A stretch of DNA of 64,000 bases. Source: Gonocerus acuteangulatus (Eukaryota; Arthropoda; Insecta; Hemiptera; Coreidae). The translations under genes were made by a program, and so were the position numbers. Every line of letters begins with the position of its first letter. The first letter of the stretch is position 1. The stretch is taken from the NCBI GenBank assembly GCA_946811695.1, contig OX328132.1, positions 129,800,208 to 129,864,207 on the forward strand, read 5' to 3'. Shown piece by piece: positions 17,331 to 30,400 of this stretch. The notes beneath the pieces were generated by a model, which saw nothing but the letters and a program-made list of their open reading frames with translations, had not been told where the DNA came from and did no database searches.

Positions 17331-20300
17331 ACAGAGTCTTCTCCAAGAAGGTAGTCAGGACATAAACCACTTCATCGCGGATCATGTGTAGACATGAGAG
17401 ATAAGGATCTTCCTGGCTACATCAGCCACGATGGCGAGATGTCGACAGAGTCTTCTCCAAGAAGGTAGTCAGGACATAAACCACTTCATCCCGGATCATG
17501 TGTAGACATGAGAGCTAAGGATCTTCCTGGCTACATCAGCCACGATGGCGAGATGTCGACAGAGTCTTCTCCAAGAAGGTAGTCAGGACATAAACCACTT
17601 CATCCCGGATCATGTGTGGACATGAGAGCTAAGGATCTTCCTGGCTACATCAGCCACGATGGCGAGATGTCGACAGAGTTTCTCCAAGAAGGTAGTCAGG
17701 ACATAAACCACTTCATCCCGGATCATGTGTGGACATGAGAGCTAAGGATATTCCTGGCTACATCAGCCACGATGGCGAGATGTCGACAGAGTCTTCTCCA
17801 AGAAGGTAGTCAGGACATAAACCACTTCATCGCGGATCATGTGTAGACATGAGAGCTAAGGACCTTCCTGGCTACATCAGCCACGATGGCGAGATGTCGA
17901 CAGAGTCTTCTCCAAGAAGGTAGTCAGGACATAAACCACTTCATCGCGGATCATGTGTAGACATGAGAGCTAAGGATCTTCCTGGCTACATCAGCCACGA
18001 TGGCGAGATGTCGACAGAGTCTTCTCCAAGAAGGTAGTCAGGACATAAACCACTTCATCCCGGATCATGTGTAGACATGAGAGCTAAGGATATTCCTGGC
18101 TACATCAGCCACGATGGCGAGATGTCGACAGAGTCTTCTCCAAGAAGGTAGTCAGGACATAAACCACTTCATCCCGGATCATGTGTGGACATGAGAGCTA
18201 AGGATCTTCCTGGCTACATCAGCCACGATGGCGAGATGTCGACAGAGTCTTCTCCAAGAAGGTAGTCAGGACATAAACCACTTCATCCCGGATCATGTGT
18301 AGACATGAGAGCTAAGGATATTCCTGGCTACATCAGCCACGATGGCGAGATGTCGACAGAGTCTTCTCCAAGAAGGTAGTCAGGACATAAACCACTTCAT
18401 CGCGGATCATGTGTGGACATGAGAGCTAAGGATCTTCCTGGCTACATCAGCCACGATGGCGAGATGTCGACAGAGTCTTCTCCAAGAAGGTAGTCAGGAC
18501 ATAAACCACTTCATCGCGGATCATGTGTTGACATGAGAGCTAAGGATCTTCCTGGCTACATCAGCCACGATGGCGAGATGTCGACCGAGTCTTCTCTAAG
18601 AAGGTAGTCAGGACATAAACCACTTCATCCCGGATCATGTGTAGACATGAGAGCTAAGGATATTCCTGGCTACATCAGCCACGATGGCGAGATGTCGACA
18701 GAGTCTTCTCCAAGAAGGTAGTCAGGACATAAACCATTTCATCCCGGATCATGTGTGGACATGAGAGCTAAGGATCTTCCTGGCTACATCAGCCACGATG
18801 GCGAGATGTCGACAGAGTCTTCTCCAAGAAGGTAGTCAGGACATAAACCACTTCATCGCGGATCATGTGTAGACATGAGAGCTAAGGATATTCCTGGCTA
18901 CATCAGCCACGATGGCGAGATGTCGACAGAGTCTTCTCCAAGAAGGTAGTGAGGACATAAACCACTTCATCGCGGATCATGTGTGGACATGAGAGCTAAG
19001 GATCTTCCTGGCTACATCAGCCACGATGGCGAGATGTCGACAGAGTCTTCTCCAAGAAGGTAGTCAGGACATAAACCACTTCATCCCGGATCATGTGTAC
19101 ACATGAGATCTAAGGATATTCCTGGCTACATCAGCCACGATGGCGAGATGTCGACAGTCTTCTCCAAGAAGGTAGTCAGGACATAAACCACTTCATCCCG
19201 GATCATGTGTAGACATGAGAGCTAAGGATATTCCTGGCTACATCAGCCACCATGGCGAGATGTCGACAGAGTCTTCTCCAAGAAGGTAGTCAGGACATAA
19301 ACCACTTCATCCCGGATCATGTGTAAACATGAGAGCTAAGGATATTCCTGGCTACATCAGCCACGATGGCGAGATGTCGACAGTCTTCTCCAAGAAGGTA
19401 GTCAGGACATAAACCACTTCATCCCGGATCATGTGTAGACATGAGAGCTAAGGATATTCCTGGCTACATCAGCCACGATGGCGAGATGTCGACAGAGTCT
19501 TCTCCAAGAAGGTAGTCAGGACATAAACCACTTCATCCCGGATCATGTGTAGACATGAGAGCTAAGGATCTTCCTGGCTACATCAGCCACGATGGCGAGA
19601 TGTCGACAGAGTCTTCTCCAAGAAGGTAGTCAGGACATAAACCACTTCATCCCGGATCATGTGTGGACATGAGAGCTAAGGATCTTCCTGGCTACATCAG
19701 CCACGATGGCGAGATGTCGACAGTCTTCTCCAAGAAGGTAGTCAGGACATAAACCACTTCATCCCAGATCATGTGTGGACATAAGAGCTAAGGATCTTCC
19801 TGGCTACATCAGCCACGATGGCGAGATGTCGACAGTCTTCTCCAAGAAGGTAGTCAGGACATAAACCACTTCATCGCGGATCATGTGTGGACATGAGAGC
19901 TAAGGATATTACTGGCTACATCAGCCACGATGGCGAGATGTCGACAGAGTCTTCTCCAAGAAGGTAGTCAGGACATAAACCACTTCATCCCGGATCATGT
20001 GTGGACATGAGAGCTAAGGATCTTCCTGGCTACATCAGCCACGATGGCGAGATGTCGACAGAGTCTTCTCCAAGAAGGTAGTCAGGACATAAACCACTTC
20101 ATCCCGGATCATGTGTACACATGAGAGCTAAGGATCTTCCTGGCTACATCTGCCACGATGGCGAGATGTCGACAGTCTTCTCCAAGAAGGTAGTCAGGAC
20201 ATAAACCACTTCATCCCGGATCATGTGTGGACATAAGAGCTAAGGATCTTCCTGGCTACATCAGCCACGATGGCGAGATGTCGACAGTCTTCTCCAAGAA

Positions 20301-21429
20301 GGTAGTCAGGACATAAACCACTTCATCGCGGATCATGTGTGGACATGAGAGCTAAGGATATTCCTGGCTACATCAGCCACGATGGCGAGATGTCGACAGA
20401 GTCTTCTCCAAGAAGGTAGTCAGGACATAAACCACTTCATCCCGGATCATGTGTGGACATGAGAGCTAAGGATCTTCCTGGCTACATCAGCCACGATGGC
20501 GAGATGTCGACAGAATCTTCTCCAAGAAGGTAGTCAGGACATAAACCACTTCAATTCGGATCATGTGTGGACATGAGAGCTAAGGATCTTCCTGGCTACA
20601 TCAGCCACGATGGCGAGATGTCGACAGAGTCTTCTCCAAGAAGGTAGTCAGGACATAAACCACTTCATCGCGTATCATGTGTAGACATGAGAGCTAAGGA
20701 TCTTCCTGGCTACATCAGCCACGATGGCGAGATGTCGACAGAGTCTTCTCCAAGAAGGTAGTCAGGACATAAACCACTTCGTCCCGGATCATGTGTGGAC
20801 ATGAGAGCTAAGGATATTCCTGGCTACATCAGCCACGATGGCGAGATGTCGACTGAGTCTTCTCCAAGAAGGTAGTCAGGACATAAACCACTTCATCGCG
20901 GATCATGTGTGGACATGAGAGCTAGGGATCTTCCTGGCTACATCAGCCACGATGGCGAGATGTCGACAGAGTCTTCTCCAAGAAGGTAGTCAGGACATAA
21001 ACCACTTCATCGCGGATCATGTGTTGACATGAGAGCTAAGGATCTTCCTGGCTACATCAGCCACGATGGCGAGATGTCGACAGAGTCTTCTCTAAGAAGG
21101 TAGTCAGGACATAAACCACTTCATCCCGGATCATGTGTAGACATGAGAGCTGAGGATATTCCTGGCTACATCAGCCACGATGGCGAGATGTCGACAGAGT
21201 CTTCTCCAAGAAGGTAGTCAGGACATAAACCACTTCATCCCGGATCATGTGTGGACATGGGAGCTAAGGATCTTCCTGGCTACATCAGCCACGATGGCGA
21301 GATGTCGACAGAGTCTTCTCCAAGAAGGTAGTCAGGACATAAACCATTTCATCGCGGATCATGTGTAGACATGAGAGCTAAGGATATTCCTGGCTACATC
21401 AGCCACGATGGCGAGATGTCGACAGAGTC

Positions 21430-24400
21430 TTCTCCAAGAAGGTAGTCAGGACATAAACCACTTCATCCCGGATCATGTGTGGACATGGGAGCTAAGGATC
21501 TTCCTGGCTACATCAGCCACGATGGCGAGATGTCGACAGAGTCTTCTCCAAGAAGGTAGTCAGGACATAAACCACTTCATCGCGGATCATGTGTAGACAT
21601 GAGAGCTAAGGATATTCCTGGCTACATCAGCCACGATGGCGAGATGTCGACAGAGTCTTCTCCAAGAAGGTAGTCAGGACATAAACCACTTCATCCCGGA
21701 TCATGTGTGGACATGAGAGCTAAGGATCTTCCTGGCTACATCAGCCACGATGGCGAGATGTCGACAGAGTCTTCTCCAAGAAGGTAGTCAGGACATAAAC
21801 CACTTCATCGCGTATCATGTGTAGACATGAGAGCTAAGGATCTTCCTGGCTACATCAGCCACGATGGCGAGATGTCGACAGAGTCTTCTCCAAGAAGGTA
21901 GTCAGGACATAAACCACTTCATCCCGGATCATGTGTAGACATGAGAGCTAAGGATATTCCTGGCTACATCAGCCACGATGGCGAGATGTCGACAGAGTCT
22001 TCTCCAAGAAGGTAGTCAGGACATAAACCACTTCATCCCGGATCATGTGTGGACATGAGAGCTAAGGATCTTCCTGGCTACATCAGCCACGATGGCGAGA
22101 TGTCGACAGAGTCTTCTCCAAGAAGGTAGTCAGGACATAAACCACTTCATCCCGGATCATGTGTAGACATGAGAGCTAAAGGTATTCCTGGCTACATCAG
22201 CCACGATGGCGAGATGTCGACAGAGTCTTCTCCAAGAAGGTAGTCAGGACATAAACCACTTCATCGCGGATCATGTGTGGACATGAGAGCTAAGGATCTT
22301 CCTGGCTACATCAGCCACGATGGCGAGATGTCGACAGAGTCTTCTCCAAGAAGGTAGTCAGGACATAAACCACTTCATCCCGGATCATGTGTACACATGA
22401 GAGCTAAGGATCTTCCTGGCTACATCAGCCACGATGGCGAGATGTCGACAGTCTTCTCCAAGAAGGTAGTCAGGACATAAACCACTTCATCGCGGATCAT
22501 GTGTGGACATGAGAGCTAAGGATATTCCTGGCTACATCAGCCACGATGGCGAGATGTCGACAGAGTCTTCTCCAAGAAGGTAGTCAGGACATAAACCACT
22601 TCATCCCGGATCATGTGTGGACATGAGAGCTAAGGATCTTCCTGGCTACATCAGCCACGATGGCGAGATGTCGACAGAGTCTTCTCCAAGAAGGTAGTCA
22701 GGACATAAACCACTTCATCTCGGATCATGTGTGGACATGAGAGCTAAGGATCTTCCTGGCTACATCAGCCACGATGGCGAGATGTCGACAGAGTCTTCTC
22801 CAAGAAGGTAGTCAGGACATAAACCACTTCATCCCGGATCATGTGTGGACATGGGAGCTAAGGATCTTCCTGGCTACATCAGCCACGATGGCGAGATGTC
22901 GACAGAGTCTTCTCCAAGAAGGTAGTCAGGACATAAACCACTTCATCGCGGATCATGTGTAGACATGAGAGCTAAGGATATTCCTGGCTACATCAGCCAC
23001 GATGGCGAGATGTCGACAGAGTCTTCTCCAAGAAGGTAGTCAGGACATAAACCACTTCATCCCGGATCATGTGTGGACATGAGAGCTAAGGATCTTCCTG
23101 GCTACATCAGCCACGATGGCGAGATGTCGACAGAGTCTTCTCCAAGAAGGTAGTCAGGACATAAACCACTTCATCGCGTATCATGTGTAGACATGAGAGC
23201 TAAGGATCTTCCTGGCTACATCAGCCACGATGGCGAGATGTCGACAGAGTCTTCTCCAAGAAGGTAGTCAGGACATAAACCACTTCATCCCGGATCATGT
23301 GTAGACATGAGAGCTAAGGATATTCCTGGCTACATCAGCCACGATGGCGAGATGTCGACAGAGTCTTCTCCAAGAAGGTAGTCAGGACATAAACCACTTC
23401 ATCCCGGATCATGTGTGGACATGAGAGCTAAGGATCTTCCTGGCTACATCAGCCACGATGGCGAGATGTCGACAGAGTCTTCTCCAAGAAGGTAGTCAGG
23501 ACATAAACCACTTCATCCCGGATCATGTGTAGACATGAGAGCTAAAGGTATTCCTGGCTACATCAGCCACGATGGCGAGATGTCGACAGAGTCTTCTCCA
23601 AGAAGGTAGTCAGGACATAAACCACTTCATCGCGGATCATGTGTGGACATGAGAGCTAAGGATCTTCCTGGCTACATCAGCCACGATGGCGAGATGTCGA
23701 CAGAGTCTTCTCCAAGAAGGTAGTCAGGACATAAACCACTTCATCCCGGATCATGTGTGGACATGAGAGCTAAGGATCTTCCTGGCTACATCAGCCACGA
23801 TGGCGAGATGTCGACAGAGTCTTCTCCAAGAAGGTAGTCAGGACATAAACCACTTCATCTCGGATCATGTGTGGACATGAGAGCTAAGGATCTTCCTGGC
23901 TACATCAGCCACGATGGCGAGATGTCGACAGAGTCTTCTCCAAGAAGGTAGTCAGGACATAAACCACTTCATCGCGTATCATGTGTAGACATGAGAGCTA
24001 AGGATATTCCTGGCTACATCAGCCACGATGGCGAGATGTCGACAGAGTCTTCTCCAAGAAGGTAGTCAGGACATAAACCACTTCATCGCGGATCATGTGT
24101 GGACATGAGAGCTAAGGATCTTCCTGGCTACATCAGCCACGATGGCGAGATGTCGACAGAGTCTTCTCCAAGAAGGTAGTCAGGACATAAACCACTTCAT
24201 CGCGTATCATGTGTAGACATGAGAGCTAAGGATCTTCCTGGCTACATCAGCCACAATGGCGAGATGTCGACAGAGTCTTCTCCAAGAAGGTAGTCAGGAC
24301 ATAAACCATTTCATCCCGGATCATGTGTAGACATGAGAGCTAAGGATATTCCTGGCTACATTAGCCACGATGGCGAGATGTCGACAGAGTCTTCTCCAAG

Positions 24401-27400
24401 AAGGTAGTCAGGACATAAACCACTTCATCCCGGATCATGTGTGGACATGAGAGCTAAGGATCTTCCTGGCTACATCAGCCACGATGGCGAGATGTCGACA
24501 GAGTCTTCTCCAAGAAGGTAGTCAGGACATAAACCACTTCATCCCGGATCATGTGTGGACATGAGAGCTAAGGATCTTCCTGGCTACATCAGCCACGATG
24601 GCGAGATGTCGACAGAGTCTTCTCCAAGAAGGTAGTCAGGACATAAACCACTTCATCCCGGATCATGTGTGGACATGAGAGCTAAGGATATTCCTGGCTA
24701 CATCAGCCACGATGGCGAGATGTCGACAGAGTCTTCTCCAAGAAGGTAGTCAGGACATAAACCACTTCATCGCGGATCATGTGTGGACATGAGAGCTAGG
24801 GATCTTCCTGGCTACATCAGCCACGATGGCGAGATGTCGACAGAGTCTTCTCCAAGAAGGTAGTCAGGACATAAACCACTTCATCGCGGATCATGTGTTG
24901 ACATGAGAGCTAAGGATCTTCCTGGCTACATCAGCCACGATGGCGAGATGTCGACAGAGTCTTCTCTAAGAAGGTAGTCAGGACATAAACCACTTCATCC
25001 CGGATCATGTGTAGACATGAGAGCTAAGGATATTCCTGGCTACATCAGCCACGATGGCGAGATGTCGACAGAGTCTTCTCCAAGAAGGTAGTCAGGACAT
25101 AAACCACTTCATCCCGGATCATGTGTGGACATGGGAGCTAAGGATCTTCCTGGCTACATCAGCCACGATGGCGAGATGTCGACAGAGTCTTCTCCAAGAA
25201 GGTAGTCAGGACATAAACCACTTCATCGCGGATCATGTGTAGACATGAGAGCTAAGGATATTCCTGGCTACATCAGCCACGATGGCGAGATGTCGACAGA
25301 GTCTTCTCCAAGAAGGTAGTCAGGACATAAACCACTTCATCCCGGATCATGTGTGGACATGAGAGCTAAGGATCTTCCTGGCTACATCAGCCACGATGGC
25401 GAGATGTCGACAGAGTCTTCTCCAAGAAGGTAGTCAGGACATAAACCACTTCATCGCGTATCATGTGTAGACATGAGAGCTAAGGATCTTCCTGGCTACA
25501 TCAGCCACGATGGCGAGATGTCGACAGAGTCTTCTCCAAGAAGGTAGTCAGGACATAAACCACTTCATCCCGGATCATGTGTAGACATGAGAGCTAAGGA
25601 TATTCCTGGCTACATCAGCCACGATGGCGAGATGTCGACAGAGTCTTCTCCAAGAAGGTAGTCAGGACATAAACCACTTCATCCCGGATCATGTGTGGAC
25701 ATGAGAGCTAAGGATCTTCCTGGCTACATCAGCCACGATGGCGAGATGTCGACAGAGTCTTCTCCAAGAAGGTAGTCAGGACATAAACCACTTCATCCCG
25801 GATCATGTGTAGACATGAGAGCTAAAGGTATTCCTGGCTACATCAGCCACGATGGCGAGATGTCGACAGAGTCTTCTCCAAGAAGGTAGTCAGGACATAA
25901 ACCACTTCATCGCGGATCATGTGTGGACATGAGAGCTAAGGATCTTCCTGGCTACATCAGCCACGATGGCGAGATGTCGACAGAGTCTTCTCCAAGAAGG
26001 TAGTCAGGACATAAACCACTTCATCCCGGATCATGTGTACACATGAGAGCTAAGGATCTTCCTGGCTACATCAGCCACGATGGCGAGATGTCGACAGTCT
26101 TCTCCAAGAAGGTAGTCAGGACATAAACCACTTCATCGCGGATCATGTGTGGACATGAGAGCTAAGGATATTCCTGGCTACATCAGCCACGATGGCGAGA
26201 TGTCGACAGAGTCTTCTCCAAGAAGGTAGTCAGGACATAAACCACTTCATCCCGGATCATGTGTGGACATGAGAGCTAAGGATCTTCCTGGCTACATCAG
26301 CCACGATGGCGAGATGTCGACAGAGTCTTCTCCAAGAAGGTAGTCAGGACATAAACCACTTCATCTCGGATCATGTGTGGACATGAGAGCTAAGGATCTT
26401 CCTGGCTACATCAGCCACGATGGCGAGATGTCGACAGAGTCTTCTCCAAGAAGGTAGTCAGGACATAAACCACTTCATCGCGTATCATGTGTAGACATGA
26501 GAGCTAAGGATATTCCTGGCTACATCAGCCACGATGGCGAGATGTCGACAGAGTCTTCTCCAAGAAGGTAGTCAGGACATAAACCACTTCATCGCGGATC
26601 ATGTGTGGACATGAGAGCTAAGGATCTTCCTGGCTACATCAGCCACGATGGCGAGATGTCGACAGAGTCTTCTCCAAGAAGGTAGTCAGGACATAAACCA
26701 CTTCATCGCGTATCATGTGTAGACATGAGAGCTAAGGATCTTCCTGGCTACATCAGCCACGATGGCGAGATGTCGACAGAGTCTTCTCCAAGAAGGTAGT
26801 CAGGACATAAACCACTTCATCCCGGATCATGTGTGGACATGATAGCTAAGGATCTTCCTGGCTACATCAGCCACGATGGCGAGATGTCGACAGAGTCTTC
26901 TCCAAGAAGGTAGTCAGGACATAAACCACTTCATCCCGGATCATGTGTGGACATGAGAGCTAAGGATCTTCCTGGCTACATCAGCCACGATGGCGAGATG
27001 TCGACAGAGTCTTCTCCAAGAAGGTAGTCAGGACATAAACCACTTCATCCCGGATCATGTGTAGACATGAGAGCTAAAGATATTCCTGGCTACATCAGCC
27101 ACGATGGCGAGATGTCGACAGAGTCTTCTCCAAGAAGGTAGTCAGGACATAAACCACTTCATCGCGGATCATGTGTGGACATGAGAGCTAAGGATCTTCC
27201 TGGCTACATCAGCCACGATGGCGAGATGTCGACAGAGTCTTCTCCAAGAAGGTAGTCAGGACATAAACCACTTTATCCCGGATCATGTGTACACATGAGA
27301 GCTAAGGATCTTCCTGGCTACATCAGCCACGATGGCGAGATGTCGACAGTCTTCTCCAAGAAGGTAGTCAGGACATAAACCACTTCATCCCGGATCATGT

Positions 27401-30400
27401 GTGGACATAAGAGCTAAGGATCTTCCTGGCTACATCAGCCACGATGGCGAGATGTCGACAGTCTTCTCCAAGAAGGTAGTCAGGACATAAACCACTTCAT
27501 CGCGGATCATGTGTGGACATGAGAGCTAAGGATATTCCTGGCTACATCAGCCACGATGGCGAGATGTCGACAGAGTCTTCTCCAAGAAGGTAGTCAGGAC
27601 ATAAACCACTTCATCCCGGATCATGTGTGGACATGAGAGCTAAGGATCTTCCTGGCTATATCAGCCACGATGGCGAGATGTCGACAGAGTCTTCTCCAAG
27701 AAGGTAGTCAGGACATAAACCACTTCATCTCGGATCATGTGTGGACATGATCGCTAAGGATCTTCCTGGCTACATCAGCCACGATGGCGAGATGTCGACA
27801 GAGTCTTCTCCAAGAAGGTAGTCAGGACATAAACCACTTCATCGCGTATCATGTGTAGACATGAGAGCTAAGGATCTTCCTGGCTACATCAGCCACGATG
27901 GCGAGATGTCGACAGAGTCTTCTCCAAGAAGGTAGTCAGGACATAAACCACTTCATCCCGGATCATGTGTAGACATGAGAGCTAAGGATATTCCTGGCTA
28001 CATCAGCCACGATGGCGAGATGTCGACAGAGTCTTCTCCAAGAAGGTAGTCAGGACATAAACCACTTCATCCCGGATCATGTGTGGACATGAGAGCTAAG
28101 GATCTTCCTGGCTACATCAGCCACGATGGCGAGATGTCGACAGAGTCTTCTCCAAGAAGGTAGTCAGGAAATAAACCACTTCATCCCGGATCATGTGTAG
28201 ACATGAGAGCTAAAGATATTCCTGGCTACATCAGCCACGATGGCGAGATGTCGACAGAGTCTTCTCCAAGAAGGTAGTCAGGACATAAACCACTTCATCG
28301 CGGATCATGTGTGGACATGAAAGCTAAGGATCTTCCTGGCTACATCAGCCACGATGGCGAGATGTCGACAGAGTCTTCTCCAAGAAGGTAGTCAGGACAT
28401 AAACCACTTCATCCCGGATCATGTGTACACATGAGAGCTAAGAATATTCCTGGCTACATCAGCCACGATGGCGAGATGTCGACAGAGTCTTCTCCAAGAA
28501 GGCAGTCAGGACATAAACCACTTCATCCCGGATCATGTGTACACATGAGAGCTAAGGATATTCCTGGCTACATCAGCCACGATGGCGAGATGTCGACAGA
28601 GTCTTCTCCAAGAAGGTAGTCAGGACATAAACCACTTCATCCCGGATCATGTGTACACATGAGAGCTAAGGATATTCCTGGCTACATCAGCCACGATGGC
28701 GAGATGTCGACAGAGTCTTCTCCAAGAAGGTAGTCAGGACATAAACCACTTCATCCCGGATCATGTGTACACATGAGAGCTAAGGATATTCCTGGCTACA
28801 TCAGCCACGATGGCGAGATGTCGACAGTCTTCTCCAAGAAGGTAGTCAGGACATAAACCACTTCATCCCGGATCATGTGTAGACATGAGAGCTAAGGATC
28901 TTCCTGGCTACATCAGCCACGATGGCGAGATGTCGACAGTCTTCTCCAAGAAGGTAGTCAGGACATAAACCACTTCATCCCGGATCATGTGTAGACATGA
29001 GAGCTAAGGATATTCCTGGCTACATCAGCCACGATGGCGAGATGTCGACAGTCTTCTCCAAGAAGGTAGTCAGGACATAAACCACTTCATCCCGGATCAT
29101 GTGTAGACATGAGAGCTAAGGATATTCCTGGCTACATCAGCCACGATGGCGAGATGTCGACAGTCTTCTCCAAGAAGGTAGTCAGGACATAAACCACTTC
29201 ATCCCGGATCATGTATAGACATGAGAGCTAAGGATATTCCTGGCTACATCAGCCACGATGGCGAGATGTCGACAGAGTCTTCTCCAAGAAGGTAGTCAGG
29301 ACATAAACCACTTCATCCCGGATCATGTGTGGACATGAGAGCTAAGGATCTTCCTGGCTACATCAGCCACGATGGCGAGATGTCGACAGAGTCTTCTCCA
29401 AGAAGGTAGTCAGGACATAAACCACTTCATCCCGGATCATGTGTGGACATGAGAGCTAAGGATCTTCCTGGCTACATCAGCCACGATGGCGAGATGTCGA
29501 CAGAGTCTTCTCCAAGAAGGTAGTCAGGACATAAACCACTTCATCCCGGATCATGTGTGGACATGAGAGCTACGGATCTTCCTGGCTACATCAGCCACGA
29601 TGGCGAGATGTCGACAGAGTCTTCTCCAAGAAGGTAGTCAGGACATAAACCACTTCATCCCGGATCATGTGTAGACATGAGAGCTAAGGATCTTCCTGGC
29701 TACATCAGCCACGATGGCGAGATGTCGACAGAGTCTTCTCCAAGAAGGTAGTCAGGACATAAACCACTTCATCCCGGATCATGTGTAGACATGAGAGCTA
29801 AGGATCTTCCTGGCTACATCAGCCACGATGGCGAGATGTCGACAGTCTTCTCCAAGAAGGTAGTCAGGACATAAACCACTTCATCCCGGATCATGTGTGG
29901 ACATGAGAGCTAAGGATATTCCTGGCTACATTAGCCACGATGGCGAGATGTCGACAGAGTCTTCTCCAAGAAGGTATTCAGGACATAAACCACTTCATCC
30001 CGGATCATGTGTAGACATGAGAGCTAAGGATCTTCCTGGCTACATCAGCCACGGTGGTAAAATGTCGACAGTCTTCTCCAAGAAGGTAGTCAGGACATAA
30101 ACCACTTCATCCCGGATCATGTGTGGACATGAGAGCTAAGGATATTCCTGGCTACATCAGCCACGATGGCGAGATGTCGACAGAGTCTTCTCCAAGAAGG
30201 TAGTCAGGACATAAACCACTTCATCCCGGATCATGTGTGGACATGAGAGCTAAGGATATTCCTGGCTACATCAGCCACGATGGCGAGATGTCGACAGAGT
30301 CTTCCCCAAGAAGGTAGTCAGGACATAAACCACTTCATCCCGGATCATGTGTGGACATGAGAGCTAAGGATATTCCTGGCTACATCAGCCACGATGGCGA

